A stretch of DNA of 64,000 nucleotides from Bacillus subtilis subsp. subtilis (GTDB taxonomy: Bacteria > Pseudomonadota > Gammaproteobacteria > Xanthomonadales > Xanthomonadaceae): NCBI GenBank assembly GCA_021733645.1, contig JAHREJ010000001.1, forward strand, positions 106,609-170,608, in the 5' to 3' direction. The position numbers and the translations under genes were made by a program. Position 1 is the stretch's first letter; the number at the start of each line of letters is the position of its first letter. Below are positions 19,937 to 36,050 of the stretch, piece after piece. The notes under the pieces were generated by a model. The model searched no databases and was not told the origin of the DNA. It was given only the letters and a program-made list of their open reading frames with translations.

Positions 19937-21049
19937 TCAGGCGTCGGTGAGTACGCCCGGCTGGGCCTGGCCTTCGCGCACGAACGGGAACTTCACCACG
20001 CGCACCGGCACCTGCTTGCCGCGGATATCCACGTGCACCTGGCCCAGCTCGCCGGCCGGCACCCGCGCGAACGCGATGCCCTTGCCCAGGGTGGGGGAGA
20101 ACGTGCCGGACAGGATCTCGCCCTGGCCACTGGCGGTGAGCACGGCCTGGCCGTGGCGCAGCACGCCCTTTTCGTCCATCACCAGGCCGATCAGCTGGCG
20201 CGCATCGCCGGCCGCCTTCTGCGCTTCCAGCACGCTGCGGCCGATGAAGTCGCGGCCTTCGTCCAGCGCCACCGTCCAGGCCAGCGCCGCCTCGTATGGG
20301 GTGATCTCTTCATCCATGTCCTGGCCATACAGGTTCATACCGGCTTCCAGGCGCAGCGTATCGCGCGCGCCCAGCCCGGCCGGGCGCACGCCGGCGGCGG
20401 CCAGCGCATTCCAGAATGCGACCACGTCGGCCTGCGGCAACAGGATCTCGAAACCGTCTTCACCGGTGTAGCCGGTACGCGCCACGAACAGCGGCGTACC
20501 ACTGGCAGCGGTGGCCTCCAGCGCGGCGAACCGGCCAAGCTTTTCCAGCGCGGCACGGTCGCCGTCGGCGGCCAGGCCGATCACCCGCTCACGCGCGGTG
20601 GGCCCCTGCACGGCAATGATGGCCAGGTCTTCGCGCTCGATGACCTGCACGTCGAAGGCGGCGGCCTGCTCGCGGATCCAGGCCAGGTCCTTTTCGCGGG
20701 TGGAGGCGTTGACCACCATGCGGAAGAAGTCGTCGGCCAGGTAGTACACGATCAGGTCGTCGATGACCCCGCCGCGCGGATTGAGCATGCACGAATACAG
20801 TGCCTTGCCGGTGGCCTTGAGCTTGTCCACCGAATTGGCCAGCAACGTGCGCAGGAACGGCTTGACCTGCTCACCGCGCAGGTCGACCACGGTCATGTGG
20901 CTGACGTCGAACATGCCGGCATCGGCACGCACCAGGTGGTGCTCGTCCAGCTGCGAGCCGTAGTGGATGGGCATGTCCCAGCCACCGAAATCAACCATCT
21001 TGGCGCCAAGTGCGCGGTGGGTGTCGTTGAGAAGCGTCTTCTGGGTCAT
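19937..21049 (-). CDS. gcvT: Aminomethyltransferase (glycine cleavage T protein)
   Basis: A 370-residue folate-dependent T protein that releases ammonia from the H-protein-bound intermediate and forms 5,10-methylene-tetrahydrofolate. Family blocks visible: [61 protein letters not shown]. The ATG at 21049 starts [21 protein letters not shown], preceded by GGAAACAGGTC. A candidate TATAAT -10 lies 35 bp upstream. I looked for a glycine riboswitch before it and saw none. Confidence 0.96.
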   Translation of the reverse strand: MTQKTLLNDTHRALGAKMVDFGGWDMPIHYGSQLDEHHLVRADAGMFDVSHMTVVDLRGEQVKPFLRTLLANSVDKLKATGKALYSCMLNPRGGVIDDLIVYYLADDFFRMVVNASTREKDLAWIREQAAAFDVQVIEREDLAIIAVQGPTARERVIGLAADGDRAALEKLGRFAALEATAASGTPLFVARTGYTGEDGFEILLPQADVVAFWNALAAAGVRPAGLGARDTLRLEAGMNLYGQDMDEEITPYEAALAWTVALDEGRDFIGRSVLEAQKAAGDARQLIGLVMDEKGVLRHGQAVLTASGQGEILSGTFSPTLGKGIAFARVPAGELGQVHVDIRGKQVPVRVVKFPFVREGQAQPGVLTDA

Positions 21050-21083
21050 GACCTGTTTCCGGGGGAATGAAAGCAAGAGCGCC

Positions 21084-21129
21084 ATTATAGGTCTGACACA
21101 ACGCAACGCCTGCCGCGTTGCGTCAGACC
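21084..21129 (-). promoter_or_regulatory. TATAAT element and long hairpin between nfeD and gcvT
   Basis: A perfect TATAAT (minus strand, 21089-21084) sits 35 bp before the gcvT start. Immediately upstream is a long imperfect palindrome at 21090-21129 (arms GGTCTGAC..AACGC and GCGTT..GTCAGACC). The hairpin could terminate the nfeD operon or serve as a regulator site touching the gcvT -10. I find no good -35 for it. Confidence 0.5.
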
Positions 21130-21161
21130 GCGCTGGCCTGCCCGCTTCGGGCAGCCTTCGA

Positions 21162-21593
21162 TCAGACCGCCTGCACCTTCAACGTCATCCCGTCCACCGC
21201 CACCACCCGCACCAGGCTGCCGGCTGGCAGGTCCGGCCCGGACACCACCCAGAAGGCGTCGTCGATCTTGGCCCTGCCCTTGCCAGCCACGATGTCCTGG
21301 TCGAGCACCACCGCGCGCCCGACCAGCTGCTCGGCGCGCCGGTTCAACAGCGGCGCATCGCTCTGCCGCGCGTGCGACCGTCCCCAGCGCCGATAGCACT
21401 GGATGGACACCACCGACAGCAGCACGAAGGCCACCACCTGCCACAGCAGGGGAATGTCGGCGAACACCGCCACCAGCACGAACACCGCTGCGGCCCCGAT
21501 CCCGATCCACAGCATGAAGGCACCCGGTGCCAGCGCTTCGGCGGCAAACAAGACCAGCGCCAGCGCGCCCCAGCCGACCATTTCCCAGCGCAT
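21162..21593 (-). CDS. NfeD-family membrane protein
   Basis: 143 residues: two or three N-terminal membrane helices (about residues 5-75) followed by a short OB-fold domain ([39 protein letters not shown]). NfeD proteins are partners of stomatin/SPFH proteins in membrane microdomains or quality control. Its ATG is 2 bp after the stop of the SPFH gene, so the two form one operon. Confidence 0.92.
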   Translation of the reverse strand: MRWEMVGWGALALVLFAAEALAPGAFMLWIGIGAAAVFVLVAVFADIPLLWQVVAFVLLSVVSIQCYRRWGRSHARQSDAPLLNRRAEQLVGRAVVLDQDIVAGKGRAKIDDAFWVVSGPDLPAGSLVRVVAVDGMTLKVQAV

Positions 21594-21594
21594 C

Positions 21595-22557
21595 TCAGCC
21601 TCCGATCCGCGGCGGTACCGCGCGCGCGGCCTTGTTCTCTTCCTGCTTGGCGAATGCTTCCTTGGCCAACTCGGCCACGCCGGCGATGGACCCGATCACC
21701 CCGCTGGCCTCCATCGGCATCAGCACCAGTTTCTGGTTCGGCGAGGTCGCCAGTGCCTTGAACGCCTCCACGTACTTCTGCGCGATGAAGTAGTTGATCG
21801 CCTGCACATCACCCTGGGCGATCGCCTCGGACACCATCGTCGTCGCCTTGGCCTCCGCCTCGGCCTGGCGCTCACGCGCCTCGGCGTCGCGGAACGCGGC
21901 CTCCTTGCGGCCTTCGGCTTCCAGCACCGCCGCCTGCTTTTCGCCTTCGGCGCGCAGGATCTCCGACTGCCGCGAACCCTCCGCCTCCAGGATCTGCGCG
22001 CGCTTCTCGCGCTCGGCCTTCATCTGCCGCGCCATCGCGTCGAGCAGGTCGCGCGGCGGCTGGATGTCGCGGATCTCGATGCGGTTGACCTTCACGCCCC
22101 ACGGATTGGTGGCATGGTCCACCACACTGAGCAGCTTGGCGTTGATCACCTCGCGCTGACTGAGCGATTCATCCAGATCCATCGAGCCGATCACGGTCCG
22201 TATGTTGGTCTGCACCAGCGCGATCATCGCCACTTCCAGTACCGACACCTCATAGGCCGCCTTGGAGGCATCCAGCACCTGGAAGAACACCACCCCATCC
22301 ACCCGTACCGCGGCGTTGTCCTTGGTGATCACTTCCTGGCCCGGTACGTCCAGCACCTGCTCCATCATGTTTACCTTGCGCCCCACCCCGTACACGATCG
22401 GGATCAGGAAATGCAGGCCGGGCGACATGGTGTGGGTGTAGCGGCCAAAGCGCTCCACGGTCCATTCAAACCCCTGCGGCACCATGCGCACCGCCTTGAA
22501 CAGGATGACCACGGCCACGAAGGCCAACACCAGCGAGAACAGCATGGTTGGAAACAT
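21595..22557 (-). CDS. SPFH/stomatin-like membrane protein (QmcA type)
   Basis: A 320-residue SPFH (band 7) protein. One N-terminal membrane helix (FPTMLFSLVLAFVAVVILFK) is followed by the SPFH domain (RMVPQGFEWTVERFGRY, VDGVVFFQVLDASKAAYEV) and a charged coiled coil (EAEGSRQSEILRAEGEKQAA). Such proteins form large membrane rings with NfeD partners. I use the ATG at 22557, preceded by AAGGAGCAATCCG; an upstream in-frame ATG at 22581 lacks a ribosome site. E. coli qmcA (ybbK) has the same partner arrangement. Confidence 0.92.
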   Translation of the reverse strand: MFPTMLFSLVLAFVAVVILFKAVRMVPQGFEWTVERFGRYTHTMSPGLHFLIPIVYGVGRKVNMMEQVLDVPGQEVITKDNAAVRVDGVVFFQVLDASKAAYEVSVLEVAMIALVQTNIRTVIGSMDLDESLSQREVINAKLLSVVDHATNPWGVKVNRIEIRDIQPPRDLLDAMARQMKAEREKRAQILEAEGSRQSEILRAEGEKQAAVLEAEGRKEAAFRDAEARERQAEAEAKATTMVSEAIAQGDVQAINYFIAQKYVEAFKALATSPNQKLVLMPMEASGVIGSIAGVAELAKEAFAKQEENKAARAVPPRIGG

Positions 22558-22634
22558 CGGATTGCTCCTTTTGCCGGTCACATGACCGGACGTGGATCAC
22601 GCGGCAGGACAGCCGGGCCCAGCATAGCGCGGGC

Positions 22635-22958
22635 TCAGGCCGGGCGCGGGGCGAACATGATCACCAGCATCCCGGCCAGGCACAGGCCCACCCCAAGCAC
22701 GTCCCAGCGGCTGGGGCGGATGCCGTCCACCAGCCACAACCACATCAGCGCGGTCCCGATGTAGACCCCGCCGTAGGCCGCATACACCCGCCCACTGGCG
22801 GCCGGGTGCAGGGTGAGCAGCCAGGCAAACAACGCCAGGCAGGCGGCCGCCGGCACCAGCAGCCAGGCACTGGCGTCCTTGCGCAGCCACAGCCACGGCA
22901 GGTAGCAGCCGACGATTTCGGCCACGGCGGTGATGATGAACAGCAGCAGCGTTTTCAC
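22635..22958 (-). CDS. YnfA-family (UPF0060) small membrane protein
   Basis: 107 residues with four membrane helices ([41 protein letters not shown]) and the conserved [20 protein letters not shown] segment. YnfA-like proteins are related to small multidrug-resistance-type transporters. The start overlaps the mazG stop by 4 bp (ATGA), so it is the last gene of the nudE-cysQ-mazG-ynfA operon. Confidence 0.93.
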   Translation of the reverse strand: MKTLLLFIITAVAEIVGCYLPWLWLRKDASAWLLVPAAACLALFAWLLTLHPAASGRVYAAYGGVYIGTALMWLWLVDGIRPSRWDVLGVGLCLAGMLVIMFAPRPA

Positions 22959-23767
22959 GGTTTGGCTTCGCCGGCCTTGGCCTGCTGCCAGAGCTGTTCC
23001 TGCGCGGCCAGGTCCAGCGCGGCCAGGGTTTGCCCGGCGGCAGCGGCCTGCGTTTCCATCGCCCGGAAGCGGCGTTCGAACTTGTGGTTGGCCTGGCGCA
23101 GCGCCGCACCCACGTCGACCTTGGCGTGGCGGGCCAGGTTGGCGCAGACGAACAGCAGGTCGCCCAGTTCTTCCTGCAGGCGCGCGTGGTTGTCGTCCAC
23201 CGGCCCCTGCGCGAATTCAGCGGCCACCTCGTCCAGCTCCTCGCGGACCTTGTCGATCACCGGTGCCGGGCCTGGCCAGTCAAAGCCCACCCGCGCCGCG
23301 CGCGCCTGCAGCTTCACCGCGCGCTGCCATTCCGGCAGCCCGGATGAGATGCCCGCCAGCGCCGACGCGTCGGTATGCCCCTTGGCGGCACGCTCGGCAC
23401 GCTTGATCGCTTCCCAGTTCACGTTGACATCCCCGGCACCCTGGACCTGTACATCGGCGAACACGTGCGGGTGGCGACGCTGCATTTTGTCGCTGATCGA
23501 GCGGGCCACCTCGGCGAATCCGAACGCACCCTGCTCGCTGGCCATCTGCGCATGGAACACCACCTGCAACAGCAGGTCGCCCAGTTCATCCTGCAGGTCG
23601 ACCAGGTCGCCGCGATCGATCGCATCGGCCACTTCGTAGGCCTCTTCGATGGTGTACGGGGCAATGCTGGCGAAATCCTGCTCCAGGTCCCACGGGCAAC
23701 CCGCCTGCGGATCGCGCAGCCGCGCCATGATGCCCAGCAGGCGGTCCAGTTCAGCGGTTGCAGTCAT
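22955..23767 (-). CDS. mazG: Nucleoside triphosphate pyrophosphohydrolase MazG
   Basis: 270 residues with two MazG domains. The first carries the metal-binding acidic set ([36 protein letters not shown]), the second a related set ([30 protein letters not shown]). It hydrolyses NTPs/dNTPs to NMPs, including damaged nucleotides, and in E. coli lowers ppGpp under starvation. It is in an operon with two other nucleotide-cleaning enzymes, cysQ and nudE, a consistent house-cleaning grouping. Confidence 0.96.
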   Translation of the reverse strand: MTATAELDRLLGIMARLRDPQAGCPWDLEQDFASIAPYTIEEAYEVADAIDRGDLVDLQDELGDLLLQVVFHAQMASEQGAFGFAEVARSISDKMQRRHPHVFADVQVQGAGDVNVNWEAIKRAERAAKGHTDASALAGISSGLPEWQRAVKLQARAARVGFDWPGPAPVIDKVREELDEVAAEFAQGPVDDNHARLQEELGDLLFVCANLARHAKVDVGAALRQANHKFERRFRAMETQAAAAGQTLAALDLAAQEQLWQQAKAGEAKP

Positions 23768-23788
23768 TGCATGCTCCTTGGCAGCAGA

Positions 23789-24592
23789 TCAGGCCGGCAG
23801 CCACGTGCGCCACGGCAGGCGGGTGTCGCCCAGGGCGATGAAATCGCCGTTCAACAGGCTTTCGCGGCGGTTGTAGCGGAACGGCTTGCCGGTGGCCGCC
23901 GACAGCACCGCGCCCCCGGCGGCATGCAGCACGCACTGGCCGGCGGCGGTGTCCCATTCGGAGGTGGGGCCCAGCCGCGGATACACATCCAGCGTGCCTT
24001 CGGCGATCCGGCAGAACTTGAGCGAGGAGCCCTGCGCGACCACCTCGATGTCGCCCATGCGATCGAGCAACGCCTGGGTCTGTTCGCTGCGGTGCGAGCG
24101 GCTGGCCGCCACCTTGAGCGGTGACGTGGCCGGCGCGCGCGCGCGCAGCACGGTGTCATGCATGCCCAGCCGGCGATAGGCCAGTTCCCCGCGCATGGCG
24201 TGCCAGGCAATGCCGCTGACCGGAGCCAGCACCACGCCGAAGGCCGGCGCACCCTGGTAGATCAGGGCGATGTTCACGCTGAATTCGTCGTTGCGCTTGA
24301 CGAACTCGCGGGTGCCATCCAGCGGGTCCACCAGCCAGTACGCGCCCCAGTGCTGGCGTACCTCCCACGGCACCTGGGCCGATTCCTCCGACAGGATCGG
24401 CAGGTCCGGCGTGAGCTGCTGCAGGCCGCGCTCGATCACGGCGTTGGCGGCCAGGTCGGCGGCGGTCACCGGGCTGTGGTCGGATTTGATCGTCACGTCG
24501 AAGGGGGTGGCATACACCGCCATGATGGCGGCGGCGGCGTCCTGGGCGATGGCGATGACGGTTTCGCGCAGATCGGTGGTGAGTTTGATCAT
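23789..24592 (-). CDS. cysQ: 3'(2'),5'-bisphosphate nucleotidase CysQ
   Basis: A 267-residue inositol monophosphatase-fold enzyme that removes the 3'-phosphate from PAP/PAPS formed in sulfate assimilation. Metal-binding motifs: ILSEESAQVPW and YWLVDPLDGTREF; a later EWDTAAGQCVLHAAGG matches the family signature WDxAAG. The ATG at 24592 (MIKLTTDLRETVIAIAQ) overlaps the nudE stop by 4 bp. Confidence 0.95.
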   Translation of the reverse strand: MIKLTTDLRETVIAIAQDAAAAIMAVYATPFDVTIKSDHSPVTAADLAANAVIERGLQQLTPDLPILSEESAQVPWEVRQHWGAYWLVDPLDGTREFVKRNDEFSVNIALIYQGAPAFGVVLAPVSGIAWHAMRGELAYRRLGMHDTVLRARAPATSPLKVAASRSHRSEQTQALLDRMGDIEVVAQGSSLKFCRIAEGTLDVYPRLGPTSEWDTAAGQCVLHAAGGAVLSAATGKPFRYNRRESLLNGDFIALGDTRLPWRTWLPA

Positions 24593-25137
24593 TCCCCGCG
24601 TTCCAGCCACTGCCGGGCGATGAACAACGCCGCCAGTGATCGGCCCTCGGAAAAATCCTCACGCAGCATCAGCTGGTCCAGGTCGGCCAGCTTCCACGGC
24701 ACCACTTCCAGTTCTTCAGGCTCATCGCCAACCAGGCGCTCGGGATACAGCTCGCGGGCCACCACCAGCCACGACTGGTGGCTCATGTAGGTGGGCGCCA
24801 GGGTCATCGCGCGCAGCACGTCCAGCCGCCGCGCGCCGTATCCGGCCTCTTCCTTGAGCTCGCGGTCGGCGGCCTGCTCGGGGGTTTCACCGGCATCGAT
24901 GCGGCCCTTGACCAGGCCCAGCTCGTAGCGGTGCATGCCGGCGGCGTATTCACGCACCAGCAGAACGGTCTCCTCGTCGAGCATGGGCACCACCACCACC
25001 GCGCCATGACCGTGGCTGACCAGCCGCTCGAAGCGGCGGCGCTCGCCGTTGGAGAACTCCAGGTCAAGGTGCTGGCGCTGGAATGGCCCGCTCTGCTCGT
25101 CCGTGATCTTGTGGATGATGGGCAGGCGACGGCTCAT
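24589..25137 (-). CDS. nudE: ADP compounds hydrolase NudE (Nudix)
   Basis: 182 residues. The Nudix box is complete: GRIDAGETPEQAADRELKEE plus AGY. The N-terminal part (FSNGERRRFERLVSHGHGAVVVVPML) and length match NudE, which hydrolyses ADP-ribose, NADH and Ap3A. The start at 25137 (MSRRLPIIHKITDEQ) is 50 bp from the divergent bioA start, so both promoters share that short gap. Confidence 0.93.
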   Translation of the reverse strand: MSRRLPIIHKITDEQSGPFQRQHLDLEFSNGERRRFERLVSHGHGAVVVVPMLDEETVLLVREYAAGMHRYELGLVKGRIDAGETPEQAADRELKEEAGYGARRLDVLRAMTLAPTYMSHQSWLVVARELYPERLVGDEPEELEVVPWKLADLDQLMLREDFSEGRSLAALFIARQWLERGE

Positions 25138-25187
25138 GCGAGCATCTCTAGAATGGGAGCTGGTGAAAACGTCTTCATGAGCCCGAA

Positions 25188-26579
25188 ATGCTAGCAGACC
25201 CAGCCCCCTTAACGCTGGCCGATCGGTGGCGGCAACGCGACCTGGCCGTCCTGTGGCACCCATGCACGCAGATGCGCGAGCATCCGGACACCCTGCCGCT
25301 GGTGCCGATTGCGCGCGGCGAAGGCCCGTGGCTGATCGATCACGACGGCAAGCGCTACCTGGATGCGGTGAGCAGCTGGTGGACCAATCTGTTCGGTCAT
25401 GCGCAACCGCGCATCGGCGCGGCCATCGCCGCCCAGGCCACCCAGCTGGAACAGGTGATGCTGGCCGGCTTCAGCCACGAGCCGGCGGTGACGCTGGCCG
25501 AGCGCCTGCTGGCCATCGCGCCGCGCCAGGCCGGGCGCGACCCGCTGGCCAAGGTGTTCTACGCCGACAACGGCTCGGCCGGGGTCGAGGTGGCGCTGAA
25601 GATGGCCTTCCACTACTTCCGCAACCGTGGCGAGTCCCATCGCACCCGCTTCGTGGCGCTGGAGAACGGCTACCACGGTGAAACCCTGGGTGCCCTGTCG
25701 GTGGGCGACATCCCGCTGTATCGCCGCGTGTACGCGCCGCTGCTGACCGAGGCGCTGTTTGCGCCCTCCCCGGACGCCTACCTGGCCGAACCCGGGCAGA
25801 GTGCCGCCCAGCGCGCCCACCAGGCCGCCGATGCGCTGGCCACGCTGTTTGACCAGCACCCCGGGGAAATCTGCGCGGTGATCCTGGAACCGCGCCTGCA
25901 GTGTGCCGGCGGCATGCGCATGCACGACCCGGTGTACCTGCAGCGCGCCCGCGAACTGTGCGATGCCAACGGCGCGTTCCTGATCGCCGACGAGATCGCC
26001 ACCGGGTTTGGTCGCACCGGGACGATGTTCGCCTGCGAGCAGGCCGGGGTGATGCCCGACCTGTTGTGCCTGTCCAAGGGGCTCACCGGTGGCTTCCTGC
26101 CGCTGTCGGCGGTGCTGGCCACCCAGGCCCTGTACGACGCATTCCTGGATGACTCGCGCGAGCGGGCCTTCCTGCATTCACACAGTTACACCGGCAACCC
26201 GCTGGCCTGCGCGGCCGCCCTGGCCACGCTGGACATCTTCGCCGGCGAGGACGTGATCGCCCGCAACCGCAGCACCGCCGAGGTGATGCGCACCCTGGCC
26301 GCCCCGTTCAACGACCACCCGCACGTGGCCGATGTGCGCCAGGCCGGCATGGTGGTGGCCTTCGAGCTGACCCGCAACGGCGACAAGCGCACGCCGTTCC
26401 CGCCGGAAGCTCGGGTCGGCCTGCATGCCTATACCGCCGCGCTCAAGCGCGGCGTCGTGCTGCGCCCGCTGGGCAACGTGCTGTACTGGATGCCGCCGTA
26501 CTGCGTGGAAGACGAGCACCTGGACCTGTTGGCCCAGACCACCCTGGCCGCGATCGAAGAGGCTGTTGCATGCGCGTGA
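25188..26579 (+). CDS. bioA: Adenosylmethionine-8-amino-7-oxononanoate aminotransferase
   Basis: A 463-residue class III PLP aminotransferase of biotin synthesis that uses S-adenosylmethionine as amino donor. The N-terminal LWHPCTQMREH and DAVSSWWTNLFGHAQPRI are BioA-specific. PLP-binding features: GSAGVEVALKMA, IADEIATGFGRTGTMFACE and the Schiff-base lysine in LLCLSKGLTGGFLPLSAVL. It overlaps rsmE by 10 bp; the rest of the biotin genes are elsewhere. Confidence 0.97.
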   Translation: MLADPAPLTLADRWRQRDLAVLWHPCTQMREHPDTLPLVPIARGEGPWLIDHDGKRYLDAVSSWWTNLFGHAQPRIGAAIAAQATQLEQVMLAGFSHEPAVTLAERLLAIAPRQAGRDPLAKVFYADNGSAGVEVALKMAFHYFRNRGESHRTRFVALENGYHGETLGALSVGDIPLYRRVYAPLLTEALFAPSPDAYLAEPGQSAAQRAHQAADALATLFDQHPGEICAVILEPRLQCAGGMRMHDPVYLQRARELCDANGAFLIADEIATGFGRTGTMFACEQAGVMPDLLCLSKGLTGGFLPLSAVLATQALYDAFLDDSRERAFLHSHSYTGNPLACAAALATLDIFAGEDVIARNRSTAEVMRTLAAPFNDHPHVADVRQAGMVVAFELTRNGDKRTPFPPEARVGLHAYTAALKRGVVLRPLGNVLYWMPPYCVEDEHLDLLAQTTLAAIEEAVACA

Positions 26580-27304
26580 CCCGTTGCCCCGTTGAAACCC
26601 CGTTGGCCGTCGGCCAGACCCTGTCACTGCCCGAAGACGCGGCCAACCACCTGGTACGGGTGATGCGCCTGCGCGAAGGCGATGGCTGCGTGCTGTTCAA
26701 CGGCGACGGCCACGACTACCGCGCCACGCTGGTGGTGGTGGGCAAGCGCGATGCGCAGGTGCGGATCGAGGCAGCGGCGGCGGTAGACAACGAATCGCCG
26801 CTGCACATCACCCTGCTGCAGGGCATCGCCCGCGGCGAAAAGATGGACCTGATCCTGCAGAAGGCCACCGAACTGGGGGTCAATGCGATCGTGCCGGTCA
26901 ACGCCGAGCGCACCGAAGTGAAGCTGGATGCGGCGCGCGCGGCGAAGCGGCTGGCCCACTGGAACAGCGTGGTGGTGTCGGCGTGCGGCCAGTCCGGGCG
27001 CGCGCGGGTGCCGGGCGTGGCCGCACCGCAGGCGTTGCTGGACGCCGCCCGCAGCTTGCCCGCCGACGCACTCAAGCTGACCCTGGACCCGCTTGGCGAG
27101 CATCGCCTGTCGACCCTGCAGGCCGCCCCCGGCGGGGTGGTGATTGCGATCGGGCCGGAAGGCGGCTGGTCGCCGCGCGACCGCCAGGCGCTGGAACAGG
27201 CCGGTTTCCAGGGCCTGCAGCTGGGGCCGCGCATCCTGCGCACCGAAACGGCGGGGCTGGCCGCCATTGCGGCGATACAGGCGCGCCTGGGCGACCTGGG
27301 CTGA
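26570..27304 (+). CDS. rsmE: 16S rRNA (uracil-1498-N3)-methyltransferase RsmE
   Basis: A 244-residue SPOUT-class methyltransferase. It has an N-terminal PUA-like RNA-binding part (LPEDAANHLVRVMRLREGD) and the C-terminal knot with GVVIAIGPEGGWSPRDRQ and LGPRILRTETAGLAA, which bind S-adenosylmethionine. Length is normal. The start lies within the end of bioA, so translation is coupled. Confidence 0.97.
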   Translation: MRVTRCPVETPLAVGQTLSLPEDAANHLVRVMRLREGDGCVLFNGDGHDYRATLVVVGKRDAQVRIEAAAAVDNESPLHITLLQGIARGEKMDLILQKATELGVNAIVPVNAERTEVKLDAARAAKRLAHWNSVVVSACGQSGRARVPGVAAPQALLDAARSLPADALKLTLDPLGEHRLSTLQAAPGGVVIAIGPEGGWSPRDRQALEQAGFQGLQLGPRILRTETAGLAAIAAIQARLGDLG

Positions 27305-27356
27305 CCGATCACATTGCGGTGGGTGCCGACCGTGTGCGGATCGGTATCTGACGCAT

Positions 27357-27559
27357 GTGCCGACCAACGGTCGGCACCTACCGTTGGTGGGTGCACGAAT
27401 GGTCGATGCGCGATGTGCCAGCGCACGCCGAGCCAGCGGGTGGAACAGCTCCCTTGAGTCAAGGGGGCGCGCCGCCAGGCGTGGGCATCTGGAGAATTGT
27501 TTGCGGGGGCCCACGATCTGCGCCGCAGATCGTGGGAGGTTTCGCGAATGCGAACCTAC
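27357..27559 (-). repeat. Cluster of GTAG-type REP hairpins between rsmE and chpC
   Basis: The gap 27305-27555 has no gene. It holds GTGCCGACC-AAC-GGTCGGCAC (27357-27377) followed by CTAC, a typical minus-strand GTAG-headed REP element. It also holds a perfect 13-bp palindrome with a one-base loop (27510-27522 / 27524-27536, arm CCCACGATCTGCG) and a third small hairpin (TTCGCGAATGCGAA) whose GTAG contains the chpC stop codon TAG. A REP joined to a stop codon could protect the 3' end of the chp mRNA. Confidence 0.75.
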
Positions 27560-28029
27560 CCCGCTACGGGATAGGCCTGGTCCAGCGCCGCTTCCAGCGC
27601 ATCCAGATCGGGCAGCAACGCGCTCTGCTCGCCCAGCAGGACGCGCATGTGCACGCCCTGCGGCAGGGTTTCCTCGGAGGCGTCGGCCAGCAGGCCGTCG
27701 CGCGGCACCGAGATCAGCTGCGGGAAGGTCTGGGTAAGCAGCGCGAAGTACGGACGCTTGGCATTGCCGCCCAGCGCCTTGAGCACCACCACCTTGTTGT
27801 TGCTGGTAACCAGCTCATCGCCCAGCCCGGACAGCCGGGCGAACGACAGCAACGGCACGTCCCAGCCGTGCCAGGCGATCTGGCCCACCAGCCAGGCCGG
27901 CGCGTCGGGGACGGTCTGCACGGCCACCTTGGACATCATTTCGGCCACGGTGGCATTGGGCAGCAGCACGCGTTCGTGCCCGGCCTGGATCAATACCCCG
28001 CGGATTTCGTCGTTGCTGGCGTAACTCAT
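27556..28029 (-). CDS. chpC: CheW-like adaptor ChpC of the pilus chemosensory system
   Basis: 157 residues, a single CheW-like beta domain (RGVLIQAGHERVLLPNATVAEMM, WDVPLLSFARLSG, RPYFALLTQ). In Pseudomonas aeruginosa ChpC is the last gene of the pil-chp cluster and couples receptor signals to ChpA; here it occupies the same place, 33 bp after chpB. It is the second CheW-type protein of the operon besides PilI. The stop codon is embedded in a REP hairpin. Confidence 0.88.
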   Translation of the reverse strand: MSYASNDEIRGVLIQAGHERVLLPNATVAEMMSKVAVQTVPDAPAWLVGQIAWHGWDVPLLSFARLSGLGDELVTSNNKVVVLKALGGNAKRPYFALLTQTFPQLISVPRDGLLADASEETLPQGVHMRVLLGEQSALLPDLDALEAALDQAYPVAG

Positions 28030-28062
28030 GGTGTGATTCCTGAAGAGGGTACGGCGCGGCGA

Positions 28063-29374
28063 TTACTCGCTCACACCCCAACGTTCGACGATGCTCTGGG
28101 CCAGTTGCGGCGGCTCGCCCGCGTCCATGCCGGCGGCCACCACGGCGTTGGCCGCGGCAGGGTCGTAGCAGCCTTCACCCACTTGTGCGCCCACCCAGGC
28201 ACCGGCGGCCGCCAGGGCCAGCACATCCTCGACCTGGCCGGCATCGGCACCACTGAGCAGCACCACCGCGCTGTGCGCCGGCGGCAACGTGGCCACCTGG
28301 ACGCCCTGCACGTCGGCATGGAAGTACAGCCCGCGGCTGCGTTCGGCCAGGCCGATGTCATCGGGCAGGATGTAGGCATTGCCGGCCTGTACCGGCTGCG
28401 TCGCCTCGGCCAGCAATACCGGCAGCGCCGACACGCGCGCCATCTGCTTGACCAGGTTGCCGTAGCGGCCACCGTCCAGGCGCATATGCACCAGCACCGG
28501 CACGGCCAAACCGGCCGGCAGCGCGGCCAGCAGGCGGCGCAGGGCGTCAGGCCCACCGATACCGGCCAGCACCAGCACCGCGCCCGCCGCAGCGCCGTCA
28601 TTGGGGCGCTCGGCCTCCAGCTCGACCAGCGACAGGCGTTCGATGTCGAAATCCGACGGCGGCGGCACGCCCGTGCTCACCGCAGTCGCAGTTGGCATGG
28701 CGGTCGCGGCGCTGTCGTCCACCAGTGACCAGCTGCTGTGGTCACCCAGCGGGGCGCGGGGCGATGCCGGGGGGGCCGACGGCGGCACCGGCGGCGGGCC
28801 GGCGGCCGGTACGCTGGATGCCGACGGCTGCAGTGCCGCCAGGGCCTCTTCCAGCGACATCGGCTCACTCAGTGTCTCCGGTGCCTGGTAAAGCCCATCG
28901 GCGGGTACGTCCGGGGCGGCGTCAAAGGCTTCGCGGACATGGAACTCCAACGGCGCATCGGCATGCAGCTCGGCCGGGGTGGTCGGCAGGCCAGGCTCGG
29001 GTTGCAGCAGGCCGTCCTGTTCCGACCCCGGGGGCAGCACGTCCTGATGGCCATGCAGCTTGGCCACCAGATGGCGCGCCCAGCGTTGTGCCTCCCAGCC
29101 TTCCCGGCGCGCGGCCAGCTCGGCTTCGTCGAAGATCAGGGTCAGCGACGGCGCCCCCAGAACCGGGTCCAGGCGTTCCAGCGCGTCTTCGATCGCCGGT
29201 TCCAGCGCGATCAGCACCGCACCCGGCGCGGCATCGCGCAGCACCTGCAGTTCCAGCGTAGTGGGATCTTCTTCCAGCACCAGGGTGGCACCGGCCTGGG
29301 CCAACGCCTCGCGCAGGCGATCGCGGGCCGGGCCGACCCGCGCCAACAGCGCTACCGACAACAGCGTAGGCAGG

Positions 29375-29388
<14 letters not shown>
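28063..29388 (-). CDS. chpB: ChpB-like, CheB-related protein with degenerate catalytic site
   Basis: 441 residues. The N-terminal about 130 residues resemble a response-regulator-like domain (SVALLARVGPARDRLREALAQAG); then comes a Pro/Ala-rich linker (about 185-225) and a C-terminal CheB-methylesterase-like domain (about 255-440). In CheB the active-site loop reads ASTGGP-like with catalytic Ser; here the aligned segment is VLVLAGIGGPDAL, so the serine is replaced. The histidine of VLVHMRLDGG is kept, but the late Asp motif is altered to LLSGADAGQ. It is probably a non-enzymatic partner of ChpA/PilJ. The start overlaps the chpA stop by 14 bp. Confidence 0.8.
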
Positions 29389-35956
<6,568 letters not shown>

Positions 35957-36050
35957 GCCAGGTCTCCCGGCAAGGGCGCGCGCGTGTGGTGCTGTGATTT
36001 CTGGCGATGCATCATCTGCTGATTCCTTCCCTCTCCGCCCTGCCCGCGGC

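Noticed and set aside
21050..21160. Glycine riboswitch before gcvT
   Set aside because: The gap is too short and lacks the conserved tandem aptamer features; only a palindrome and a -10 box are visible.
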